64,000 nt of DNA from Eremophila alpestris peregrina (Eukaryota; Chordata; Aves; Passeriformes; Alaudidae). Of this stretch, positions 48,394 to 60,200 are shown piece after piece (the stretch's first letter is position 1; every line of letters starts with the position of its first letter). Location: the NCBI GenBank assembly GCA_009792885.1, contig WMCF01000032.1, forward strand, positions 6,894,331 to 6,958,330, given 5' to 3'. Under the pieces are notes generated by a model. It had not been told where the DNA came from and made no database searches. It saw only the letters and a program-made list of their open reading frames with translations. The translations under genes were made by a program, and so were the position numbers.

Positions 48394-51300
48394 CCATGTT
48401 CTCCTGCTTGCTTAACACGGTGTAATTAAGAGTAAGCAAAATCCCTCAACAAATATGCGAAAATTCCTGGCCTCAGTGTAGCTGCAAATGAAGCAAAACT
48501 GCATTCCCCGAGTCTGCAGTTGTGGTGGTGTCTCAAGTATTTCTGTGGTGCTCGGGGCTGTGATACTGCTGGAGAAAAATGAGAAATACAATACGATCCT
48601 AATTGATGCCTTAGAACTTAATCTGCCACAGCACATGAGGATGTACTTTGCAGGAGTAACAGTCTATAAAGTGGAATTCAACAGGCTGCATTCTTTAAGT
48701 TGTGTATTCTGTGTGCCTGTAAATGCTTTCATGTAATTTAGCAAATTGTTCAATTTCTTCTTATTCAGCAGTTGCTAATGATAACACTTCATGTGCTCTT
48801 CACAACTGGCTGTAAATCTGAGACATGCAAAGATCAGGCAGTTGTAAATGAAACCAGGTTTCAAGCTCATCAAGGTGCATCTATTCTAAATTACAGCAAG
48901 TTTAGGGTGCTACCTGATCACTTGTGTTCCTGAGATACTGTAGCTGTAGACACAAGGAGGCTTTTTTTTTTAAAAAAGCAAAGAAAAACCCAACATTTAC
49001 ATGACCACAAAGGGAATCCTTTCCTGGAGCAGAAAGATAAAAAGGCTGTTCTTACTTAAATCTGGTTTCCTGTAGAACTTGTTTGAGGCTTCTCTGCCTG
49101 GGTTGAATCTACAGAAAGTTTTCCTAATCAATTTAATATAAATTATTGCCAGTGTTTTTGTTGTGGGGAGTTGAGATTCTACAAACACCTAACTTTAATG
49201 AAAAAATTTGTATTTTTCTTTGAGCAGTATATAACTTCTAAAAGGTCTTCCTCTCTAAGTGCTACAGACATTGTATAAAGAGTACTTGTACATGTTGCTT
49301 TTAATTTAAAATTTGCTTTCTGCATGATAATGGAATTTTATATGCCCTCTCTGGTCATACTTCTTCTTTTCATGGGATGCTAAATGATAATTATTTAAAT
49401 TCAGTATGGCCTTGAACTCTTTTATGCAAATTCTCTAGCTGTAGTTGTAGCACAACTCTTTGGCCAGCTTTGGATAGTAAATAATTTGTCAGTCTTTCTT
49501 TTATGAACCTTGTGTCTAAGGGTCTGCCAGCCCTTTTTCTCTGTGGGTTTTGATCTGTGTTTATAGATTCTGCTTTTTGTTTTTGGGCTGGCAGATGGCC
49601 AGTTATTTATCTGGGCTCATTGTGTGAGGCAGGAGCAGGACGTTTTGCATGCTGATATCCTTCATGGGGCATTTGGGGGGCAAAAGGCTGCTCCCAAGCA
49701 GGAGCCATTATGAGATGTGTCAGTGGCTCTTGGTCAGTGAACAAAGCCCCTTTTGACATTTCTCTATGTTAAAAGTTATGAAATAACATGAGCTTCATGA
49801 ACAAACAGGGCAGTACAATTCTCCTACTATGAAATAAGCCATATAATCCATTTCCCCTCCATTCTGAACTCAACAGAGTTCAAAAATTTGGTGCCCTTTT
49901 TATGTTTGTCACTGTTATTTATTCCTTTTCATTGCTTGCTTTGCTATTGTAGAGAATTCTGGTGCTGCACAGTGAGAACAGGATAAAAGTCTATTGGTTT
50001 TGGAGGAGCTGGATTCACTGGTTCTAATAAATAGTGAATTTGATGTTGTGGCTTGCTTTGTGGTTCCTTCTATAGGTTTGGCAGCAAAGCCAAAACCCTG
50101 ACCAGGCAGGAAGTTCAGACCTACAGAGACGAATCCCAAAGGCAGAATTTCATGGATGAGTGTTCTGTGCACTGTGGCAACTCCTCAGAGTTTCTGACTC
50201 TGTCAGCATTAATCCTGTGCTGGCAATGGACAGGCAGGGATGCAAAGGTGGGAATTTTGAAGGAGTGAGGAGGAGGAACAGAAGTCTTTAGGAGATGTCT
50301 TCAGTTCTGCTTAAGAGTGAGGCCATCAAGGACTGGAAACAAATTTTAAAATGCACTTAGTGCTCTGTGGAAGCACAACACAATTAGTGTGCAGTTATTA
50401 GTGCTGTTACTCCCATCTTGGTGCTGCTTGCTCAGCTCTTGCAGTCCCCTGGCAGTACAAGCTTTTATGCAGATATAAAAACTTCCCTCAAAAACTGCAC
50501 CTCTTTGGTTTTGCCACTCTCATTGCAGCAAAAAAGAGGTCAGGTATCTTCAAGAGAACCTGCACATCTTTTTGCTGGTTTCTCTTGCAGCTCTAGTTAT
50601 ATTTCTCTCTTCTATATTGTTTAGCAGGGCTGTTTTACATTATTAAACACTTCCCTTCTGTGTGAGCTGGCTCCTCAGTTATGATTGCAAGCTCACTTCT
50701 GAAGATCATTCATAAAATGCTTCAAATTTGTGCCACATTTCCAGATGACAAAGAATGATGGAAAAACTTCAACCGGTATCTAAAAGTGCTACAGCTGAAG
50801 CCTCCAGCTATTTCCAGTCAGATGTCTTGGACTATTTAGAGCCTATTGCTATATTTACACACAGTTCACAAAGCTGGAGACTGGCATTGATGAAAGGCAG
50901 TGCATTGGCACCCACAGCACTGAGCCTGCAGATGGATGTGGCATGATACAAACTCTGGGAATTTGCTTGAGGGTGCCTGAGCTCACATCTCAGTGCCTGA
51001 GCTGACATGGGCTTTTATGAGCCTAAGTGTGAAAGATTTGGGGCTCTGCTTTTCCCCTCAAAAAAATGGCATCCAGTGGCAATATCCCTTTTAGCACCTT
51101 TTCAGGCCTTCTGGAAAGTTTCCAAGTGGGAGACTCCCACCTCCTTAATCACGAGAAAACACTGGCTCTGCTCTGAATGTCATTCATTCAAGTGTGCTGA
51201 CCTGGCCTGACCTTGTTTAGGTTGAGATCTAATGAGCCCACAAGCCAAGGTGGTGTGGTAGCTCTCAGCAGGCTTTGCAAATAAGCAAGTGTTCTGTTTT

Positions 51301-54051
51301 TCCGTGTGCATGTGGTTTAAATTTATCATGTCAATAAACAAGTGTCTCACATGCTCAAATAGGGACTTTACAATGTTGTAGTTCAGGCTAAATTGCAGCA
51401 CTACAAATTGTGATGTCACTTTATAAATATAGAAGGAGACAACCTGGAATATTTATGACCTCAAAACAATGAAGTCCTGTTGGTTGGGGTTTGTTGTTTT
51501 TTTTTTTTAGTTTAAATAATGACATAACACTAAAACTCTTAATCCAAATGGGTCACAAACATCTCCAGATGAACAGTCACACTAATGGTTTGGGGAATAT
51601 GGAATTAAAAACCCAGGCTGTTGATTTAAGGAAAGGAAAGATGCATCAATAGATTAATAAATAATAAATACAGCTAGGCTTTAAATTCCAGTGGAAAGTT
51701 TGGTTTTGTTGTCTTTCAAGTCCCCAGGTTTGGGAGGAAGGATTTTCTTTTAATATAAATTGTGATAAACTTTGCTTCACTTATAAAATCACCCTCAGCT
51801 CATGCAGGTATTTTCTGGAGCACATAAAACCTGAGGTTTTCAAATGAAAAACCAGTCTAGGACAGACTGTGGCACATCCTACTACATTAATCAAGTTGAC
51901 ATGGCTGGATAAAAGTATATTTGGAACTAGAGAAGTTGTTTGAGCTGTTGTGAGGACTGTGTCAGTCCCTGTGCTGGGAGTCCCAGGCAGAAGCTGATGT
52001 ACCCAGTTTTCCCTGGATGATGCTGTGGGCCAGCAGAAGGTGACTCCAGCTGCAAATCCCAACTCTTTGCAGCCAGGACAGCCCTGCAGGAGAACAATGC
52101 CCTGGTGCTCAGACAGCCCATGGCCCATCCAGGCTGGCAACAAACACTGTTAGGGCTTGGTATTTACACTGGGACCTACAGGGAGGGAGCAACTTGTTTT
52201 GTTTTTAATGGAGTGGCCAGGGAGAAGGATAAAAAGCTTTTTGATAATGCAAGGAATGTGGGGGGGTGGTAAGGGAAGTTACCAAGATATGCATTTACTG
52301 TAAGTATGAAGAAGCAAGAGGCCTCTTTATCAGGCTGGCTCTAATGATGTGCCACAGTCACTTTATTTGAAAGCTTCATGGCTCACAGAAAAGTAAACAA
52401 ATTCATTACATTATTTTTAAAAGAAGATTAACTGTAGTGTGTCGTCTGTTGGACAGCTGCTGTAGTAATCTTTTACAAACACTTTATAAATGACCACCCT
52501 CAGTGTTTTCTGGGGCTTTGTGTGGCTGGATTGTTATTTTAGTAAGTACCAGGGTGGCTTTTCAAATGAAAACGTTGTTTCCTGTATAACAATTCAACTC
52601 TACCTTCACCCTAAATATTATTTTGTTCTCAGCATGAACTATAAAATGTTTTCTATACTAATGCAACATATGTTGCTTTTTTTTTTGCATGTGTTTGCAA
52701 TGAATGCTGGCTTTTCCATAAAAGTACCTGAAAAGCATTTTAAACAAGAAAAAGCATCTCTGCTTCAGTGTCCTACTTCCATTAGTTCTGATTTCTGCTT
52801 TCTTAACCTTTCTTCAGTCTGTGAAAACACCAAGTTGAAAAGATGAGTCAGTTGAGATGATAGGTGAATTGACACTGAACAAATGTTTAAACCCCAACAG
52901 GTGTCTTTGGCAAATAAGATTGTGCTCAGGTATTGCCTTGTTTAACATTCTTTGGTTGAATGTCAGCAGGAATAACCTTATTTAGCTCTGGGTCTGGATT
53001 TGTGTTTGAAAGCACTCGACTGACACCAATTCATGCAGCACTAAGGATTTGTGAACTTATAAAGGGGTTTTAACCCATCTTGCCATAAAGCAGTTGATCT
53101 TCTTGTGCATTCAGGTTCCTTGAAGAGGTGAGGGGGGAACAGGAAGAGAAGAAGGAGCATTTCTTTCTCACCCAGGCTCTAGCAGAAGACTTTACCTGTT
53201 GAGTACGTCCCTCAGACATCTGGGAGTGCCTGGAATTAATCTCACCTTGCCATGGAACAGCATTTTATTTCTACACAATGTAATCTCACACTGGCTTTTC
53301 CAGGATAAACTCAGTGTTTACAGCCAGATAAACTATTTAAAGCACTTCATCTGTATGTGAAATATTTCTTTTCATTTGGGATGCATATATTTATGGTTGA
53401 TATTGTTTTAGATGTGAATAAGAAACTGCAAACCTAAAGAAATGTCAGCCTTTGTGATATGTGTATCTGTGTTTATGGAAGATTGTGCATATGTTTCCTG
53501 AAGATTGCTAAAGGATCTCTTGGATGAAGGAGGAAGGAAGCTGTCACATCTTTGCCCTTGGCATAAGAAGCCTCTGCATGGCACACAGAGGTTTCCTCAG
53601 TCCAGGGAAATGTGTGGTTACACAACAAACACAAACTGAGGATCTTAATGAAACTCTCCTGCTCCCACTGAAACGTGTGCATGGTGAAAAAAACATCCAA
53701 ACCCTCCATCAGCTGTCAGACAGTCTCTGCTGTTCACATGCCCTCCTCAGCTTTGAGGGTGGGGGAACAGACAGCACAAGAAGTGTTAGAAATGATGTTT
53801 AATACATTGGTGGAAGGTTCCTGTAGAGCTCAGAGCAGTATCATCATCTCTAGAGGGCAGTTCCACAGATCTCTGTGCTTTGCAGTTCTGGGAGTTGGGC
53901 ACAGCAGAGATGTGATGGAAGTGCAATGAACAGCAAAAATATGAAACATGAACCTTCTGCTTTTAAATATTACCTCTGCCCTTTAATTACATGTATGCAT
54001 ATTTTGTTCACTTTCCTATAGAAAGATAAACTTAAATGTTCATTATTTCAG
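48394..54051 (+). other. C7orf50 intron up to the exon acceptor
   Basis: AT-rich intron without recognised repeats. It ends in the acceptor TTCATTATTTCAG at 54039-54051, which is only moderately pyrimidine-rich. A frame at 50053-50268 follows a CTATAG and encodes a charged stretch, but there is no supporting family match. Confidence 0.6.
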
Positions 54052-54251
54052 GCTACAAAAGAAGAGGAGCAGCTTATTGCAGAGGAGGAGGAAGAACTGA
54101 CTCCAGAGGAAAAGAGAAAACTGGAAAGAAAATTAAAAAAGGAGCGCAAGAAGAAGGAGAGGCAGCTGATGAGGGAAGCTGGAATCTCCATGAAAAAGGT
54201 GGAGCCCAAAAAGCCATCAGGATGTGAGAGGGCTCTGGCCTATTTAACCAG
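54052..54251 (+). CDS. C7orf50: C7orf50 internal coding exon (charged helix before WKF domain)
   Basis: A 200-bp exon bounded by TTTCAG and AG/GTAAGA. Read from its first base it gives 66 codons plus two bases (AG), so the next codon is split and would be Arg if the next exon starts with G. Residues 4-15 are Glu-rich. Residues 16-44 (LTPEEKRKLERKL onward, ending in REAG) closely match my recollection of human C7orf50 around residues 58-86, and residues 57-66 match its GAELALDYLCR region. The central part is a very basic amphipathic helix or coiled coil (ERKLKKERKKKER), fitting a nuclear/nucleolar protein. Known C7orf50 proteins are about 194 residues, and the WKF domain follows directly after this exon. 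The molecular function is not established. No Met initiates here, so this is an internal exon. The frame differs from the longest ATG frame across the same bases. Confidence 0.92.
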
Positions 54252-57200
54252 GTAAGAGCAGTAAAAGCCCTGCAGGTGCTGCCCACAGGAGTAAGCTGTG
54301 GAGCAGTAACCCAGAACAAGCTGTACCAAGCAAAAACACATTAAAGGAAATTGCTGCAGTTAAGTACTGAGTTAATGTTTCATCTCAGCTGACACCCTGG
54401 AGGACAGGTATCACCCCATTGTGCTTCTGTTACAGCAACAACACAGGGAAGTTAAGTGTGGTGCAAGCATTTTATAGAAAGGCAGCTCCTGTCCTGAAGA
54501 TCTTATGGTTTTTATATAAATATCATGGGCTTAGCTGCACTTACAGGGATGAAAGGCACATTGCAAAAAAAAGAGATTGCATTGAGAAAATGAGTTCTGT
54601 TCCTTGAGTGTGCTGTTCTAGGCAAAGGACTCCCAGTTGTTCTCTTTATATAAGCAAATTCCATGGAGTGGCTCAGCATGACACAGTCTGAATTTAACCA
54701 CCTGCAGAATGTTTGGATGTTTGTAGATCAAGATGGGATTTTGCTGCTGTTTTAAAGTTAATAGTGTACAATGGCTGCTTTTTGCATACCAGAGTGCACA
54801 GCAAGTACAGTGGCTGATTTCAGATTGGAAGCAATCCCTTCACCCAGTTAGCACACTTATTAGAAAGATTTAAAATTCCAGCATGAAGCAAAGCCTGTGG
54901 TTAAGCTAAAGAACTGCATGGGAGCCCTCAGGGTACCCCACAGACAGCAAAGAGATCATGTATAAACAGGAAGATAATGTTTATTTTTTTCCATACTGCA
55001 AAACACACCCTGGCTGTAAGACCTCCAGAGGACTGGCATGTTACAAACAGTGGCTTACCACCTGGAATAATTCCAGGGCTGCATCCCTGCCCCTGCTCAG
55101 AACTGAAGCATCCAGACTGTCTGAATTGTTACGTACCACTCACAGTGGGGAGGGAGGAAATTAATGGCATTCCAGGCAGAGGGACATCTGCATTTTTGTT
55201 ACATAACCCTCAGCATGCAGAGATAGCAAAATGACAATAATATTTTTGATCTGGAAAACAGCTGGAGCAGTTCAGCACTGTTTTGAACTGCAAATGGATT
55301 GACAGTTAGCTTTGAACCATCTTCTCAGCCTGCTCTCTGCTCTGTGTGCTCTGGTGAATGGTGGATCTCCAGATAATAGATTTCAGGTTTGGAAAGCAAA
55401 GGAACAAGCTGTGGGGTTTTGCTTTTTATTCCACTGTTATCTGGATGGATTTTTGCCTTGTTACATGGGAGACTAGGAAATTATATTTGAACTAATATTT
55501 GAACAAATTTGATTCTAGAGTTCCACTTAACCTGTACCAAATTACCCTGAAATAGAAAACCAGCTCTGTCATTTGGCCTTGTCATATAGAGTTTAAGGGT
55601 TGCATGTGCAGCAATGGGTTGTGAGGGATTATTTCAGCAACAGACAATTTGGATTTCGTAGACTTAACAGGGGTAAGTCATAAGATGCTGAACTGCCAAG
55701 CAAACATAGCCATAGTCACCATTCTATGTGTCACACCCAAATGTGCCTGGACCATCCTAAACCATTATTAGTTACAGAAAAACAGCTTAGGCCTCTTACA
55801 CCTCTTTTTTCAACCCAGTAAGACTTTAAAACAAAACAAACCAAACTGGATTTAAATGAATCCAAGAAGTAACACACTGGCTGGGGAAGGGAAATGAAAA
55901 TCCAGGTTCTAGAAACCCACTGCAAGCTCTCCAGCATATTGAGTGGGTGAAGGATTTCAGTCTACGTGTTTTTGCAGGGCTACAGGCATGAATAATCTGT
56001 GGGAGGATAAATAAACCTTATAGATGCGAGAGATTAATATAATTGGGAGTAAACAAAAGGGTGCTGTGGATTTGTGTGTTGCCCCACCCACAATAAAAGC
56101 CTTAGATGGCATCAGTGTGGTTAAGTGAAGTGGCATCCTTGCTGCCTGATGGCCCTGTGGGACAGGTGGGACTCCATGTGCCATGTGACAACTGAAGCTG
56201 TCATTTTTATTTATTGAGGGGCTGTTTGCAGCAGGGGAGCTGTGGGGAGGCACAGGGGAGACTTTCACCAAGCTCTGCCTCGTGCTGTCAGCCTGGGGGA
56301 GTTAATGAAAGAGAGAGCACTGATGGCAGGGAATGAGGCACACACAGTGTGCAGGGGTGGGGCTGCTCACTGCATCCTGCTCTTGCTGGCCTTGCAGAGC
56401 AGCCCTGCAGCAGAGCAGCCCTGCAGCAGTGCAGCCCTGCAGCAGTGCAGCCCTGCAGCAGTGCAGCTGGATTCCCAGGGCTGCATCGAGGCACTGCCTC
56501 CCCTGGGCAGCACTGCCAGCCTGTGTCCCCTCTGCCTTCCAGTTTGCCAGCTTTGCTATTTGAGTCTGAAATGGTCCTCCATGCTTTCCAGTCTCCAGAG
56601 GGATCAAATTATCATTTTATTGGAAGGCCACCCTAGCTGGGAGAGGTTTTTTGTCACCATGCACATGGCAGGGCCACATGCAAGAGCAGCTGATGCCAGC
56701 TCAGACTGCAGTACCTGAGGAGATGATGGGTTCCCTTTTGAGCTGGGTGACTTTGGTAGCTCAAGGTTTTCAGCTCCTTGCTCATTTGAGCAAAACCAGG
56801 CTGAGCATGACCAGGTTTGCCCTCCTGATGGAGGAAAAGCAGCCAAATGACTCCTGGTTTCCTCCCCTTTCTCACTTTCTCTTGGCCTGTGTGGAAAGGA
56901 AAGAGGGAGAGGAAAAAGGTCTTTGCTTTACCAATTTTTATCTCATGCTTTCCTTGCTAAGATGACTTCAGGTGGTTCCCAGCACAGTTCCCTTCCAAGG
57001 CAGCTGTTGGCAGAGAGAAGTTCCTGCTGCCAGGTCCCCAGCTTGCCCAGGGAGCAGGCAGGAAGATCTGAAGATAGAGAGAGAATTAAAAGTAGGGAGC
57101 TGAAGCAGAAAGGTTATAAAACTCTGAAAAGGAAAAAAAAAAAACCAAAGTGAAATGATGGAAAAACCCCAGAGTGGGTTTTTCAGAAGTGAAAAAAGTC

Positions 57201-60200
57201 CTGTACAATTACTGCAGAGGAATAGGGAAAAGCAGGAGAGATGAAATATTAGTGGCTAAATAAAGTGCTCAAATCTCTTCCTTTCAATGATGGCACCTTG
57301 TTTCTTTATGATGGTAAGTGATGATTCATATTTCAAGGGAATATTAGATTGACTCATTACTGTGATTCTTGGAAAATATAGAATAAAAATTCATCCTTTT
57401 CTGATCATTAGGTGACTTCAAGTGAAAAGATGTTGCAATTCTAGAGAATGGTAATTAGGTTTAATTATAACCTAACTGACCTTCTGTGGTGTTAAAATGT
57501 TGGCAGAACTTGTTTGTCTTGGCAAGGCACCCTCTCCTAGAAGCTGCTGTTCTTGTGTTTGGCTTGGAAAGTTCTTTGCCTTATGGATCTGCACATATGG
57601 ATTTCTCCATCACCCATCAAAGGAACAGAGGGAGATCTGAAAAGATCTCACTAAAGGAATGTGAAACTACAAGATTCATATCCTCTGAAGGAGAAATCAT
57701 AGATAATATTATCTGGATGTGTGCTGTGAATTATCTAAGCAGTACCATTTATCATGTACTAAAATTTGAAAAATAAGGTGCTGAAGTGCAATTTTTTGGA
57801 AATTATTTGTGCCATACATAACCATATGTTAGTATATGTCACTTTTCTTTATCTGGGTCTTATTTTTCTCATTTTCTAATTCAAATTCAGGCAAGATTCA
57901 GAGAATGTCAGAGATTTTTTTTTTTAAGTAAAGAGATGCTTCTGGAATAACACAAACCAAGGGCATGTTAGAGAAACAGAAAAGTGAGAGACAGGCAGAA
58001 TTTCCCATGGCGTGAGGAAATCTTCTGACTCTGCAGATCCCAGGGTGGTTTTTGCTGAGTGTGGTGGCAGCACTGCTGACAGCCCTGCACAACCCAGGGC
58101 AGTTGTTTATCTGCTGGGTTTGCAGAATGGGAACACATCCTGGTCCTCAGTCAGACTTTATTACAAACAGTGCCAAGCCTGGGAGATTTTAAAGCTGAAA
58201 TGTTGTTCTTTCCTTTCAAAGAATACAGAAATTTAAGGGGTGTTGCTGGAAGCAGTTCTTTTTTTATAGTTTGATATTTTTTAATATCTGTCATATATTA
58301 TATAGATGTAGAAATAGAAATAACATGTGGAAAGTATATCAAGTTTTTACTCCTTCTGGAGCAGAGGCCATCTATAGAAAGGAATCAAGAGGTAGGTGAG
58401 TGTTCACTCAGAAGTTTCTGATTTTTGAAGGAACCAGGAGAGGCTGGTGCTGGCAGTAACACTGGAGATCTGTGGCCAAAGAGCTCAGATGATGGTGGCC
58501 CTTCAGGAAATCCCAAACCCAATCCTGAGGCAGGTGACTCCATTGGACGAGGTTTTGCACAAATGTTCATTAATGTTGAAAACCAGTTCCTAATTTTAAA
58601 GTACCTTGAGTGGGCTTGTGTCATATTTTGTTTCCTTTGTTGATTTGTGATGTTTTGAAGTTGTTCTGCTTCTCACAGGTTGCTTTTTTAGCCAGGGTCA
58701 GTGATGGCTTTTGGTACTTGATTCTGAATTTAAGTCATTCTCATTGCTGCTGGCCTACATTGGTATTAATTTCAAACTAGTTTCACCATCAACAGCTTAA
58801 GCTTTTTAGATATTAAGAGTAACTGATAAACTAGAAATCTAAATATACACAGGTCCTTTTTTTTTCCTTCCAGAGACTGACTCCTTGGGTTGGATAGCAG
58901 CTAACTTTAGCATTTAATGGCATTTCTCCTTCCCCTGCTCTCCAAAACTGAGATGGATTTTCCTTCCTGACTGGAAGGTGCAGCAAATATCTAAGCTCAT
59001 CAGTTATCCTGAATTTCATAAAATGCTGGAGAGCTGCTCAAGTGATGAATCTCAATTACCAAGTGACAAAAATAGTGTGTGAACTGAAGAGAAACTGTGG
59101 TAGTTAGACACGGCAGTTTGCTGAATTCCCTTCAACAATTGGGGCTTTAAGGTGTCCTGAAAGAGCAGCATTTCCTCAAAGATTAGGGGAATAGTTTAAT
59201 TTTGTAATCCCAGGGCTATCTTTTAAAGCTTCTGGGGCAAGCATTAATGTGCTTGTATGTAATTAATCTATTCCTACATGCTTTTAGTCATTTTGTCATG
59301 TTCATTAGTTCCATGAGAAGCCTCATGAATCCAGAGTCAGATACAGGATAAATTTGCATTTGGGGTAGTTGTGTTTTATATGAACTTGGGCAGGCACTTG
59401 CTGCTATCTGGTTTCAAAGGCTTGCACTCTCTCTAATACTCTAGAGATCAGTGAATTTGTTTTAGCACTTCTCCAAGTTTCTCTATTGCTTGACTTTTAA
59501 TTTCTACCAGGGCCTGACCCACCTCCAAGTGGGATTCCTGTCCTGGACCTAAAGCAGTGTGCCTGTAAAGCTGCAGGATTTCCATTTGATGTCAATACAT
59601 CTCTCATTTTAAAGGCAGCCACTGTCTCTGCTCATGGCAAAGGAGTCTCAGCTTGCTGAGAGTGAGTTACCTTATCATTATCCTGCACTCCCTTGTGTAA
59701 CTTCAGTCACTCTGGGTGGCATCTGGTGAAGCCACCTCAGTTTGTTTGCAGTTCCCTAGCAGCCCTGACATTACTCACAAGCTCTACAAAGCTCTCTGTT
59801 TTGCAATGCCCACACCTTTCCTATTTTTAGGGTGCAGTTATTCTCATGGGGGTAGGTGGAGGGGGCGTATTCCCTCCACAGATTTGAGCTATTCTGTTCT
59901 CCTGCTCAAGCACATTACCTTCTGCAGGAGACACAGCTTGCTGGTAGGTTTTATGAAGCAGAAAAATCATTCTGCTGTGTTGGGCCTGTTATTAGGCAAG
60001 GTTCTTTTAAATAATGATATTGCCCCACAGTTTATACATAATTTCTCCCATTGTGGTTTACATCCTGTGTTGGGTTTCTCAGTCTCACTGCCCCTCCAGT
60101 GGTGCAGCACATCCATGATCCTTCCTCTCCTGCTGCTCTTTCCAGTCCCTGATGTGCTTTGTTCCTCCTCCTGAACTCCTGTGCCTGTGATCCTTCTGGA

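Noticed and set aside
50053..50268. Possible exon with a charged peptide after CTATAG
   Set aside because: The 71-codon frame has no known match, and its upstream pyrimidine tract is weak; likely chance.
4940..54051. Orthologue of intronic microRNA mir-339, which lies in the human C7orf50 intron
   Set aside because: I looked for its mature sequence pattern (TCCCTGTCCTCCAGG) on the plus strand and did not see it.
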